A stretch of 64,000 nt of DNA from Cheiracanthium punctorium (GCA_038373885.1 JAWZYV010002471.1:620001-684000), one strand, 5' to 3'; positions 23,857 through 35,590 are shown, counted from the first letter of the stretch. Program-made: numbers and translations. Notes: generated from the letters alone by a model not told the origin.

Positions 23857-25204
23857 GGGCTAGTGTGGACAATTTTATAAGTTAGGTGAAAAGTATACTA
23901 AATATCAGTTTTAAGACATTCAAGTGCTTTTAATTCAATAATTTGCGCTATTATTTGCACCTTTATTTTGGTTAAAATAAAAAATTATCTAGCCCAATAT
24001 TTCTTTAATAATATTTTTTTAAGTTATATATTTGTCTACATTACCCTGCTAGCAATTTTGCTCGGGTTACCACTGACCCCGTAGCAGGCCGATGACGGCC
24101 CGAGCAAAATTGCTAGTAGGGTAGCCTCATGGCATGAGGCTGGTGTGGGCAAGATAGAATACTAATTAGAAAATGCAATACAACTCATAAAAATACGCAC
24201 AAAATCATAATGAAATAAATTCTAGCCTTCTTAGTACATTCCTTTATAATTGCTAACCATAATAATATATATTTTAATTAATATTAAACCTAGAGTAACT
24301 ATTTATAATTTGTATTTCTAATTAAGAACTGTGCATTTTCGAGTAAATATGAAAGACAAAACAACACATTAGAAAGCTATTTAACTTTTATTTATTTAAT
24401 TGAAAAACAATTATTCTACTTTTATTTAATGATGTAATTTGACATGCCAACATTTAATGTCAATTGAGATGTCGTGCGAATCGTGCTACCAGCAATTAAA
24501 AGGAAATTTGAGTTTTTATTATTTCTTTAAAAATAAGATTCTAAAGGCTGTCATTTTAATGAAAGAAATATTTAATTAATGAAAACAATAATTTCTTTAA
24601 ATTAATTTATCTCTTAACAAAAATCAATTAAATTTATTAAACAAATCCCTAAAATAAAATAAAACTTTTTTGAATGAATTTATCATTATAAAATCTAAAT
24701 TATTAAATAAGTAGTTTAAAATATTATTCTAAAAACCGTGATTTTGCAACTGAAAGCTGAATGAGGATAGTGTTGACATGTCCACATTAGCCCCACCAAC
24801 ATGTGTCCACCCATAGAATCCTTTGTTTATCTAGTCTTGATATTGATTGATTCAAATCATGCAAACCAAAAGTGAATATTAAAATATGTCAAGAATGTAT
24901 TCATTTATAGTATAATATCTCCTTTAATTTAAAACAAGGAACTAAAATAGTCTAAATTAGTAATTATAAAACAAACCAAGAACTTACTTTTCCAACAAAA
25001 AAAAAAATCTGTTTTAAAAATTTCTGCCAAACCATGAAGTGTACTGTCAGCAACTACACATATAAGTGTATATCCGTTTTGTTCATCTGTCATCACCGTT
25101 TTGTTGTCAACACATATATCGGTTTTGTTCATCTACAAAAATTTACAGAGAAATTTTAATTGATAAATAGCAGAATTATTCAAGTTGTCCACACTAGCCC
25201 CCAT
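23857..25204. mobile_element. Inverted-repeat element with nested CTAGTGTGGACAA motifs
   Basis: GGGGCTAGTGTGGACAA at about 23856-23872 is matched in reverse complement by TTGTCCACACTAGCCCCC at 25185-25202. Two internal relatives lie at about 24138 (forward, GGCTGGTGTGGGCAA) and about 24779-24795 (reverse, TGTCCACATTAGCCCC). This gives two nested inverted pairs. An outer pair, CAGAGTGTTCCCAAAA at 23766 and a possible TTTGGATCACCCTCT end near 25370, suggests the block is itself inside another element. No transposase is visible. Confidence 0.45.
24042..24140. repeat. Two adjacent stem-loops
   Basis: A 25-bp inverted repeat with one mismatch (24042-24066 with 24099-24123; core CTAGCAATTTTGCTCGGG) has a 33-nt GC-rich loop. 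It is followed immediately by the palindrome GCCTCATG-G-CATGAGGC at 24124-24140. This is much GC-richer than the flanks. Confidence 0.8.
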
Positions 25205-25690
25205 CTCCCTTAGGCAATGTAAATTGGGAAAAAAGTGTTCATTTTAAAGTAGGAAAAAGGACTACGTTAAGAGAAACTTTCTGTTCTTTAATTTTTAAAA
25301 AAGTGACATTTATAAAATTTGTTACGTCACCAGTAAGAATTAAAGCACGTTAAGATGGCTTTGGATCACCCTCTATCTAAAATTTGAAATTTAATTTCAA
25401 TTCTTCACTTTTCGTAAATTTTACCACATTCTTGACAAAGTTCTCGATACCTTATGTACCCATGCACCTCATGGATTCTATATAGTCGTTCTTTTTGGAT
25501 GTGGTATTGTGTTTTTCTCCACAGCACAGTGATCATCATCAAGTTGCATTCCCACGAAATTTAATACTTTTAAATGTATTTCATTGTTTTTTTTTACGGT
25601 TAAAGCGTCGAGCTTTTGTTTTATATACTAGCGTTTATTTTAGAGTTTTTTACGTTTTGAAGCTTATTTATCAACAAAGATAGGGTCTAT
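25205..25690. other. AT-rich non-coding DNA
   Basis: No supported feature. The 62-codon frame at 25495 shows no domain. Confidence 0.5.
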
Positions 25691-25694
25691 TATA

Positions 25695-26186
25695 CAGGGT
25701 ACTTATAATTAAGCTTCTCATAACAGGGGGAATAACTTTCTATAAACAGAATTCTACAGCTGAAACGGGTGAACGAATTGTAACCAAATTTGTTATGTAA
25801 GCTATACGTGAGATTCGCTCAAGGAATCACGGAAAAATATAGTTAAAAAAATGTCCACCAAGTGGCGTTTCGCATGATGAACAGCAATATTAATAATCGA
25901 ACGTGTAATTTTAAATGCACAGTTTCAACACTTATTCAATAATTTTGATAATACAATAACTAATTATTTATTTATTTATTTATTCCTTTTACTTTATTTT
26001 TATTTTTATTTTATAAGTGATTTTTCTCCATGCAAAACTCCACCTAGTGGACAATGTTTTAACTAAACTTTTGAAAAGCTTACTTGAACGCGTCTCATGT
26101 GCGATCGATTTGCGAAATTTGGTAGCAGTCAACTGTTTCAGCTGTAGAATGTTGTTTATAGGGGAAGTTAAATTATAACTACCCTG
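25695..26186. mobile_element. MITE family M2, copy 2
   Basis: Starts CAGGGTACTTATAATTAAGC after TA at 25693-25694 and ends ...ATAACTACCCTG at 26186 followed by TA. The arms share the TGTCCACNAGTGG phrase, the CAGCTG(T/A)AGAAT phrase and overall order with the copy at 17873. The right arm is the part that was duplicated downstream. Confidence 0.8.
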
Positions 26187-26690
26187 TATTTTTATCATTA
26201 TTTTGAAATATTTATATTAGAAAAATTTAAATAAAACTCCACCTGCTTTATTTAAATTTTTCTAATATAATGCAAAACTCCATGCAAAACTCCACCTAGT
26301 GGACAATGTTTTAACTAAACTTTTGAAAAGCTTACTTGAACGCGTCTCATGTGCGATCGATTTGCGAAATTTGGTAGCAGTCAACTGTTTCAGCTGTAGA
26401 ATGTTGTCTATAGGGGAAGTTAAATTATAACCACCCTGTATTTTTATCATTATTTTGAAATATTTATATTAGAAAAATTTAAATAAAACTCCACCTGTTT
26501 TATTTAAATTTTTCTAATATAATGCAAAACTCCATGCAAAACTCCACCTAGTGGACAATGTTTTAACTAAACTTTTGAAAAGCTTACTTGAACGCGTCTC
26601 ATGTGCGATCGATTTGCGAAATTTGGTAGCAGTCAACTGTTTCAGCTGTAGAATGTTGTTTATAGGGGAAGTTAAATTAAAACCACCCTG
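26187..26690. repeat. 252-bp tandem duplications of the M2 right arm
   Basis: The right-arm sequence ending CACCCTG recurs at 26438 and 26690, exactly 252 bp apart each time, counting from 26186. Each extra unit begins with a new segment that holds a 24-bp perfect inverted repeat with an 11-nt loop (26212-26235/26247-26270 and 26464-26487/26499-26522). The units differ by only a few bases, so the duplication is recent. Minus-strand frames across this block are shadows of the repeat. Confidence 0.9.
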
Positions 26691-26739
26691 TATTTTTATC
26701 ATTATTTTGAAATATTTATATTAGAAAAATTTAAATAAT

Positions 26740-29500
26740 TACATCAATTATCCAGGTAATTCCGAACATAAAAATTGTATCATTATATTTAGTCAAAATC
26801 CCCATTGAATATGATTTTTAAATATGGGTTAAATATGGTCATCTCTCCTCATGTGATCGTCGCCTCTATCCCGAATTTAAAATACAGACGAGCCCCTAAT
26901 CCAAAGCTTCCCCCCCCCGCAATTTTAAGTCTTTTTTTAGACTTAGAAACAAAGACAGGATTATATGCGTGACTTAAAATCCGTACAGTTAAAAAAAAAC
27001 GTTACGTATGTATTGCAAAACAGTGATATACCAAATTCAAAATAGAGAAATCAATAAAATAAAAATCGACCGCTAAATTAAATACACATTATAATTTCAC
27101 CTTAAAAAAAAACGCCTGACCGCTGGAATGAATCTACTCATCGAAATATTTCCTACGAACTAACTTTAAGCTGTGTCTGTGATCGCTCACGCTTTCGAAA
27201 GACTAAGGCTGGCAGACGCTATCTCTCCTCTATTGCCCTCTACACTAGAGTCACCCTATCTGAAGGCGATGGATATCATCAGAAAAGCTCCTTAAGCTTG
27301 TTTGACGCAGTAACATTTGCCGACACAACATTTTTTAAAATAAGATCCTACATCTTCTATGTGTCCGGTGATTATGGGTATTGTGTCGTTTTCTTATGCT
27401 TGCCTGGTATTTGATTCTTGCCTCCTCCTGCTTCTTACAATACATGCGATAGTTACTGCTAATTGAATTCTCCAACTGTGTAAATTTTCGATCCTAGTCT
27501 GTATTTATGCATGTGTGTATTTGTCTTTTTAGTACTAGACGGTTAAAAAAAGTGAAATTTTAACTATATATTATAAACATCAATAAACCTTCCATTTTTA
27601 ACTCGTAATCTTCAAAATAGGAACAGCATGTATTTCATCACTATTTTAATTTCGTGCTAGTTTATTTGCCTTTCTTTCCGATATTTTTAGAATTTTAATT
27701 CACTATACTTGCTGCTGCATAAATTCTTTTCTGTAGAAATATCAGGAAAATTTGGAAGTCAAATTTGTATGTCATGACAGGTTGAAGCATTGATGAATGA
27801 CGGGAAATTCTACTCTTTCATATTTTTGAACTCAATATGATGTTTCAGATTATCTGCCAAAATCTTTTTTGAGGAAACTAAATCCACATACTGCCATTTT
27901 AAAGAATCATTTTTGTGTTCTTGATGATTGATTATTTAAAGGCATTGTCTTTTCATCATAAACTCATAGAATAATCTTTTTCGTTGACAATTTTTTTTAA
28001 ATTCTAAAAGTTTAAAATTTGTAAAATGTACCCATTTAAAACTCAGAATAAAATTTTGTATCCCCCCGAAAAAATAATAATTTAATTTAATTAAAACTCT
28101 AAGCGAATCGTAGCTAGATTCTAGTTTTAAAAAAAAGAAAGAAAAAAACATTAAATGGTATGATTTTAATTGACGTCACTATGGTACTTCAATGGCACTT
28201 TTCGCACATTTTTATTGCAGTTAATTTTAAATAGAATTTATTCCTCATAGTTTTGACTGAAATAGTATCCTGTTGGTGTTAATATAAATCTACACTTGAA
28301 AATTTTCATAGATGTTTGTAACAGATAATAGGCTAGGAATTTTTTATTTAGGTTTAAAAAAATGAGATTTTTTCCATAATGCTTTCTGGAAAATTTTACT
28401 ATTGTATAATTGTGATTTTGCGTTCGTTGTGCTTTGAACAGAGACATTCTAACGCTAAAATAAATTTATATTTTATGATGAGAAATAAAAAAGAAAAATA
28501 CTACAAAAATCCAGCCTTCAGAGCTTCTGTTTATTCTCAATTTTTTCACAGAAAAGCCTCTTAAAAGACAGCTGCCATTTCTTCTTCAAATAAATCAATA
28601 TTTCTTAGCGTTCATCTGAATTTGAACATATACATTTGCTTTTTGACAACATAACATCAAATTTTAAAAATAGAATAGTTGTTATTTTCTAGATGCAAGT
28701 TTGAAAAACTACGATCCTTATAAATGTTTATGTAAGTGAACAATGAAAACCCTTTACAGAAGAAAAAACCCTAAAATCATTCTCCATAAACCATCCCAGG
28801 CACGGTGAAAAAAAAATAACAAAACATTATTGCTATGCAACTATAATGTTTGGGAGTTAAAAAGTGTTTTCAATAAACTAAAAATAAATAAATAAATAAC
28901 AATGAATTGGTCATGTATTACAATGTAAAACGTTTTTATGCGAAATATTAATGAATATAAAATTTAATACAAAATGTCAATCATACATAACGCATTGACC
29001 ATAAGAAAAAACTTTCAAACTCTTGTTTCATCTGCTCCGTATTACTGTGCTACTACATAATGGAATATCGACTTCAGGTATTTAATTGTACTAAAACAAA
29101 GCTTCATAAACCCTTGCCAAAAGGCACAGTGAGTACATAAAACATATCTCTGTCACCTGCCATCTTTGTGACAAAGAGAGAGCGAACACTTTAAAGGGAA
29201 TTAAACACTTAGATATAATTTTAATATTCGCCTTTGACCCTTTGAAACTTATCCATTTTCACATAGATATAGAAAAATAACTAAGATAACAATGTAAGAT
29301 CTCAAATGACTGGGTGTCTTCAACTGCCTGAATTTGCAGGCTTGCCATATACTTGTACATTGGCATTCGCCAAATCTGGCTCTTGTGCGTTGGCAAAACG
29401 TGTTTCATCATTATGAACAACTTTTTTGTAAGAAATGCAGCATCATAAAGGAAGCCTCAGAATCAAATGAAACTTAATCCACAAACGACTGGTATTAGTA
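26740..29500. other. AT-rich non-coding DNA
   Basis: No gene recognised. A C-run lies at about 26911-26918 in a short GC-richer patch. The frames at 27936, 28238 and 28379 are low-complexity Lys/Phe/Tyr-rich translations of AT-rich DNA. Confidence 0.5.
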
Positions 29501-29519
29501 CAAATAAATGATTAAATTT

Positions 29520-30180
29520 TTAAAGCAAAAAAATAATATTAAGTGTCCGAAATCAGTATATGGTGTGACCATCATGCACTGCAATAAGTGCTGCTATACG
29601 CTATACCACTTGTTGCCAATCTGCATGGCAGTCTCTATGTTTATGAGCCCATTGCAGACGCACGCCTCAATGGCTTCGCGGGGGGGGGGGGATCCTGTAT
29701 AAAGGAGTTCGTTCAAGCAGTCCATGGCACAGCAGAAATTGACAAGTTGATGAAGCAGGTAGTGATGCACCTGTAGCAGTGGGCCAATGCGCTGTCATCT
29801 GTCTAGATGAAGCTATTCATCTAGACAGCTCCATCAGCACCATGTGGACCAACTGTCTATCCTCGCGCATTGATGCTATTTTTCGGTGTCCACTGCCGGA
29901 TTTTCGAGTTGTCTGGTTCTCGTCTGTCAGCTGCTTCCAAACTTGCATCACTGTGCTGCTATTACGCTGCACACGAGCTGCTACTGCCCGATAGGAAAAT
30001 CCTCCTTCACGAAAGCCGATGATTCTTTCCCTTTAGACCTCCGTAAGTTGCTCAAATTTCGCCTTTTTGCCGTCAAGGAGGCATAGTTACGTCTTAATGC
30101 ACGTTTAACACAAACAGATGAAAGCAGACTATTTTAAACAGGCCGCTACAGCCCTTAATATACGGTTTCAGCAGCAGTAC
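29520..30180 (-). mobile_element. Non-autonomous, internally deleted Tc1-like element
   Basis: The deleted transposase is flanked by about 35 bp on its 3' side and about 95 bp on its 5' side that still look transposon-derived. Clean terminal inverted repeats and a TA duplication could not be fixed, so the bounds are approximate. It also contains a small internal palindrome (GTCTAGATGAA...TTCATCTAGAC, near 29800-29826). Confidence 0.55.
29553..30084 (-). pseudogene. Tc1-like transposase, internally deleted and frameshifted
   Basis: Read on the minus strand from an ATG at 30084, the frame soon meets stops. A clear Tc1-type DNA-binding helix-turn-helix follows at about 30035-29930 (GFREGGFSYRAVAARV then RNSSTVMQVWK) with TTRKSGSG after it. 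Relics of the region between the binding and catalytic domains (ASSTCQF, RTPLYRIPP) come next. In a shifted frame, LQWAHKHRD...WQQVV normally lies just before the first catalytic aspartate. The sequence then jumps directly to the C-terminal IAALIAVHDGHT and a stop at 29553-29555. The whole catalytic DDE core is missing. A homopolymer of G at 29679-29690 breaks the frame. Confidence 0.75.
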
Positions 30181-30184
30181 AGAG

Positions 30185-30555
30185 GGCGCTGTTCAGCCCA
30201 CATATGCGTAGTGGCTTTGCTTTGCATAGAATAATTTGCATTTCTGAACATTTTAGCTCAATGTTGATGCAACGATGTTGCATTTTTTTACAAAAAGGAG
30301 TAAATTTTAAATACTTTGTATGCGTTTCAATATTATTTCTGTGAATTTATTTTTTATTCTATACTTCATTTTCGGATATGCACGACTTACGATCAACAAT
30401 ACCCGGCTTCCATAATTCGCCTTTCTACCACATACGGTTACCACATAACCTGTTCTTTCTTAGCACCATAAAAATGCACACACACCCTCCCCCAGAAAAT
30501 ACATTTTGCACCGAATAAAATTCTTTTCACAATTATACCATAAGAAATTATACTA
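30185..30555. other. AT-rich non-coding DNA
   Basis: No supported feature. One short CACACACCCTCCCCC patch lies at about 30478. Confidence 0.5.
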
Positions 30556-30602
30556 CAATCAAGATGTATGAAAAATTTCAAATTTTTCATACATCTTGAT
30601 TG
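30556..30602. repeat. Perfect 23-bp-arm palindrome
   Basis: Positions 30556-30578 are exactly reverse-complementary to 30580-30602, with a single C between them. The start reads CAATCAAGATGTATG and the end CATACATCTTGATTG. Such an uninterrupted near-zero-loop palindrome is rare by chance and suggests a recent snap-back event. Confidence 0.95.
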
Positions 30603-30604
30603 AA

Positions 30605-31345
30605 AAATATTTAATAAGATAGTTTTAAGCAAAAATTTCGGTTTTAAATTATTAAAAATGTAATCTTAAATTTTTAAGAAAAAAAGTTTTAAATTTACAA
30701 GAGTACGCTATACATTTTATGAATGGCCAAAATATATTGAACAAATATATTTCAACTTTCGAGGTCAAATAGGTCTTAAGTTACAGCCTCCTAAAGATTA
30801 CTGAACGTTGCAAAATGTCTGACTTTTACGAAATTTCAAAAATTCATAACTTGGAAATAAATTGGTTAAAAATCTGAAAATTTGGTTTTTTTTTTTTTCT
30901 TCTGGTGTGGCAGTATTACAAATAAACCACTTATCATCTATATTTAAAGACAAGGTGTTTTGATCACTTGTATTTATATATGGAATTGCCGTATTATTTT
31001 ATAACTACCAAACTCAACTGTTCATTAAATGATAGAGGAGCCATTAAAGAGCAATAGTGTGAAAGATTATTAAAATTAACTAATTTGTTAGATAGTACAA
31101 TGATTTCTAAGACATTCGAAAAGATATCCACTGAGGTTATAATACCATAGATAGTGAGCGATTAACGTTTTCTGAGGTTATGTTAATCATACATACTATC
31201 AAACTCCTCTTGTTTTACGTATTCATAATAATCTTTTTCAATACTATTATTAAGTCACCCATCTATTAATAACCAGAAACAACAAAAATATTAAAATAAA
31301 CAATTTTACTCAATAAGCTAGATGAATTTATTTATCCTTATTTTG
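30605..31345. other. AT-rich non-coding DNA
   Basis: Nothing recognisable is seen. The poly-T run at about 30886-30898 is the only notable tract. Confidence 0.5.
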
Positions 31346-31346
31346 T

Positions 31347-31567
31347 GATCCAGGCCTAGCGGTCTGGAGTTTGGGGCGTTTTACTTCAGATGTAACGTGA
31401 ATACGCGCTAGGTACCCAGAAAAGTCCTCCCCCAAGGCACTTGCCCACTTTGTGTCTTTCCTTTCTTTGACGTGGATTTATAAGCGGTTCCTCGTGGCCA
31501 AGCACACAAATACGAATACATGTTCCAACGACAACAACATGGAGAATCATTCATATTCAGAATAAAT
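31347..31567 (+). repeat. Possible second tRNA-derived SINE or LTR fragment
   Basis: A GC-rich block begins GATCCAGGCCTAGCGGTCTGG, which contains an A-box-like TAGCGGTCTGG. A weak B-box-like GTGAATACGCGC follows. A TATA-like GGATTTATAAGCGG lies at about 31485 and an AATAAA near 31560. The mixture of signs allows a degraded SINE or a retroelement end; neither is proven. Confidence 0.35.
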
Positions 31568-31569
31568 GT

Positions 31570-32413
31570 AATTCAGAAGAGTCAGGGCCGTGGTAGCCAA
31601 GTGGCTAAGGCGGACTCGTAACCTGAAGGTTGCGGGTTCGATACCGGTGTACCACTAAAGACCACCGTGTACATACAGCGTACGTGCACGTTAAATCCGT
31701 GGTTCTGAAAGTCCTCTTGGCGGTCGCTAGCAGTTTCCGAGGGGTACCAATATTCAGAAGTCCCCCACCTTCTGATGAGGTTCCAAATTGTGGCGGGAAA
31801 TTCCGGGAAGGGCGTATATGTAGCTCTAAGCGACACATTCAGTGACGCGAGCTGTCCTCTCCTGACAAATAAATAAATTCAGAAGAGTCCAAAAAACTCG
31901 GCACTCGATAACGCGAGTTATCCGGCAGTCTGGATAACTCCGCCTCACCCCGGCAAGGTGAAAAAACCTCGCGCACAGACCTTTTCAAGGTGCCGCATTC
32001 TATAGGCAATTAGAGGGGCAATCGCTCCCTTTAAAAATTTCAAGAAAATTCCCGTATCACCTTTATGATATTTTGAAAAATAGGAAACATCCCCTCCCCC
32101 TCTCCCCCAATTTACATGCCAATTCACGCTGCGTAACCAATAGAATGCCTTATAAGGTAAATATGTATACACTATGAATTCATTAATTTACTTTTTCATG
32201 TAGTAAAGGCTCTATACCGTCAGCAAGAATGTACTTCCTTTTTTGATTAAGGGTGTTTGATCAGTTTATTCTCTATATTCTCGTGAAAAGTACAGTACTG
32301 TATTTTCCGAGGAAAACACTCGTACCTTTAATTCCCATTCCCGATAAAACAGCATTTTTACAAACTCGGCCACCTTTCGGTCCACAGTAGGCCGAGTTTT
32401 TGGGACTCTGCTG
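31570..32413. mobile_element. pogo/Tigger-like non-autonomous element, interrupted by a SINE
   Basis: The left end CAGAAGAGTCCAAAAAACTCGG and the right end, whose complement reads CAGCAGAGTCCCAAAAACTCGG (finishing at 32413 before TA), form an inverted pair of the kind seen in pogo/Tigger elements. The left end is present twice because a SINE inserted inside it and duplicated part of it. The body contains GATAACGCGAGTTATCC repeats, also typical of this group. No transposase frame is present. Confidence 0.6.
31584..31875 (+). mobile_element. tRNA-derived SINE, full length, with 14-bp target duplication
   Basis: RNA polymerase III promoter elements are visible: an A box TAGCCAAGTGG at 31594-31604 and a B box GGTTCGATACC at 31635-31645. 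The head resembles a threonine-type tRNA (CGT in the anticodon-loop position). The tail is an (AAAT)n stretch ending at 31875. The flanks carry an exact duplication AATTCAGAAGAGTC at 31570-31583 and 31876-31889, proving insertion by target-primed reverse transcription. The apparent frames across the body are not genes. Confidence 0.88.
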
Positions 32414-32415
32414 TA

Positions 32416-34310
32416 TTACTTTCAACATGATGAAGCATTTTCATTTCACAGTAAAATTTCGAATACTTAATGCAGGCCGATGAAAAATAGCATATTATTA
32501 AGGTTCTTTTTTTGTAGCAAAATGTGTGGAAGATTATAAAACAGACATGAATGGTTCTGTCTTTTAGTAGGATTACAATTTTTTTCGGAAAGAAATCTGT
32601 TCTCCGAAAATTTTAGATCGCTCTTTAAGAGCTGGTTATTTTATTGTCAAAGGCTGGTTCAGACTGATAATTTAGATAGAAAACCAAAAATTGAAAGGTC
32701 TGAGAAAGGAGAAATTATTTCCATCAATCTATCTCCGATTTTTGAATCATGTTTTAGCTTTTATAGTAGTAAAAAAAGATGATTTTAAGCATTATATTCT
32801 TTATGTGAATGGCAACTTGCCATAAATCTGTCCAGTAATCATTTACGTTGAATGATGCGGGTGTAAATTTTAATTAAAACGATTTCCCAATTCATTACGA
32901 TAGTTCCGCTTGTTAAGCAAATTGAAGGTGGCATTTATTGAATTTAAACCCTATTAAACAACAATTTTTCCACATTTGTGCCTTCCTTGAATGTTCGTTG
33001 ATATTTCACATCGACAATGAAATTGTAAATATCAAACTAAAGGATGTTCAATTATAATAAAACAGATCTGTATCGTTTAATCTGTTAATAACGGGTGACA
33101 TTTAGTAGAATTTAAAGTACGTTTTGAAATGAACTAATAATAAAAAAATGAATCATTGACTATAATTCCTTTAATAATTAATTTTCTATAACTATAAATT
33201 TTATTTTCATAAAGACAAAAAGGTTACTGACGAAAATTCATAGCACCATGTCTTGTAAATTATCTATTTTTTTTCACGTGTTTTCTTTTATAGTATTTAA
33301 CAAATATAAATAAACACCCATATTAGAAGAAATTTTGTTATGGAGGTAGTAAATTGTTTGAATTTTTATAAAATACCTTGGCATATTTAGAGATTGAAAA
33401 TATAGGGGAAGGTGGCGATCGGTGTATTACGTGTCTGGGTAGAATTCTTCAAAAAACTGGGTTTTATCATATCTTTGATAAGGTAAACACTAAGTTTCCT
33501 ACTTATTTAGAAATTCAGTCTTTAAAGAAATATGACTTGGTAACCAATCGGATGTGAATTACACTTGTTTAGTTCGTTATGTTTATCGGCGTGTTTCGGT
33601 AATATGACCAAAAGTGAGCAGCCATATTTCGGGGTAAAATGATCCATCGACTGAAGAAATTCCAGTACCGAGTGCTAGTTATCATGGTAGTACTTCAGAC
33701 GTTCTCAAAATGCATGGCTCCCCATTCCATTATTTAATTTATTCATGCGTTTATTGTAGGCCATAATTTTTGAATTATAATTTTGAAATTTGAAATTTTA
33801 TTGTTTGTGATTTTTTTCAGTTTAAATCCTTCATAAGATAAACAATGCATACTATGTGATTCTAAAACTTATTTTATTTCATTATGTATAGTCATAATTA
33901 CTTTTACATCTTCTATTTTGCCGATAAACAATTTACATTTATTTTCAAATGAAAGATCATTTTGGCTTTGGGTGAGGGTAAAATGATCTTTTGGACTCTT
34001 TTTCAAAATTCTATTATTTACGTTACTCAGGATTTTGTTGGTATCTAAATTTAAAAGAAACGCAAGTAATATCTCCGCTCTTTTCCACGGTCTTCTGGCA
34101 CTTTCCCTCGCAAGAATTTCCTAGAACTAGGAGACCAGGGCATTTTAATAACTAATAAATACACCTTTTTTGGAACATATGTTTACTCTATAGACCACGT
34201 GCTCTTCACGTATATTATCCGTAACACAGTTTACGGAGCGGCTTTTTCGTGACTTCAGTAGCCACCGACACTTACGTGAAAAGCTAATAAAAATATTTCT
34301 TCTTAAATCT
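32416..34310. other. AT-rich non-coding DNA
   Basis: No gene or transposon end recognised. Confidence 0.5.
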
Positions 34311-34319
34311 GCTGGGGCT

Positions 34320-34470
34320 GTATTTCACACCTTCTCTTTACCGTTTATCCCGGATATACTGGAACTGTACAGCGCCCCCAGAACGTCTTTCTTGGCCCGG
34401 CTACAAGTTCCCGCAGCGGGCGACCGGTTATGTCAAAGACGGACAGCTCTGCCTGTCCAGCCCCGATATG
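34320..34470. other. Isolated GC-rich patch
   Basis: About 150 bp of much higher GC than its surroundings, with a small hairpin GGACAG...CTGTCC near 34441-34458 and the phrase CAGCGGGCGACCGG. It may be an inserted repeat fragment; no family was recognised. Confidence 0.35.
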
Positions 34471-34939
34471 TTTCATATATATAAAGAAATCACTTTTTCA
34501 TTGAGTATATCTACTTACGCAAAAAAAAATCAGGGTCTCAGAAAATATGCCTTTTTCTTTACATGTTTTGGCAAACAAGTTTTACTAACAAGCTTAAAAA
34601 AACTGTAGAACGACACTTTCATGAAATTTTAAAGTAGCGTTTAAAGTCAAACAATACCAGAAATTAAAGGTCGTTATGACCTCGTTATTTACCTTTCTTT
34701 AAGCACTGAACAATAATTGTTCTCATTTTAATAAGCATTTCATAATCCGAAAGTCAGAATTGCCAACTGGAAATAAAGAATTCCATTAATGAATTTTACA
34801 CTTGACGTGTTGAAATTAAAGCCTTTATCATAAAACAATTGACCTGTTATCGTCAAGGATTAAAACAAAACTTGTTTTGTTAGCTAAAGAATTTTGAAGC
34901 AGAAAAGAGAAAGAAAATTGCTTCAGCCATCTAATGTAG

Positions 34940-35085
34940 AAGGAAGTAAAATTTAAAAACTTATATTGGTTTCTGTCAAATTAAGATTACGTGAATCCAT
35001 TGGGTAAAATAAAGGAAGTAAAATTTAAAAACTTATATTTGGATTCTGTAACATTAAGATTATGTGAATCAATTGGGTAAAATAA
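34940..35085. repeat. Tandem duplication, 72-bp unit x2
   Basis: AAGGAAGTAAAATTTAAAAAC starts at 34940 and again at 35012, and each copy runs through GGGTAAAATAAAG. The copies differ by a handful of substitutions and one indel. Confidence 0.9.
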
Positions 35086-35590
35086 AGATAAAAATTATAA
35101 ATGTTTTAATCTTAAAAAAAAAAAAAATCATTCATTATCTATATTGTTTGTGATAGGGTGGAGCACTGGCTGAATTTGTGTCTCAAAAAGAAATTTCACA
35201 AAAATATTGTTACAAATTTCTGGGTTTTTCTGCTTTTTAATGGTTAAATATATACTTTAAAATTCGTATTCTACACGTCAAATAATTAAAATTTGCATTT
35301 TGGTGCATCAAAATTTTTTAACTAGAACGCACGCGAGATAGGGAGTTTTGGGTTTTCCCATTGCCTAACATAGGGTTTTCTCGAAATATCGAGAAATATT
35401 GGTGCTAGAGCTCAAGTGACTTCACATCTGCATGTCATCTTAGCTTATATTTGGCGCCAAATATGGCGATATTTCGCCAATCTTGGCCACATTTCCTACA
35501 TTTAGCGCGATTTTACCAATGGTTCCTGTAATGTTTGTTTCCCTTCATTAGTATTAAAATAGCCTAATATTACTCAATTGCACTTCTGTT

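Noticed and set aside
25989..26702. Three paralogous 62-69 codon minus-strand proteins
   Set aside because: They are the tandemly repeated right arm of the M2 MITE.
31584..31660. Functional tRNA gene
   Set aside because: A and B boxes are present, but the anticodon and acceptor stems do not pair properly, and the sequence continues into a SINE body with an (AAAT)n tail.
31582..31845. Overlapping 71-84 codon frames on both strands
   Set aside because: They lie entirely within the tRNA-derived SINE, whose boundaries are fixed by a target duplication.
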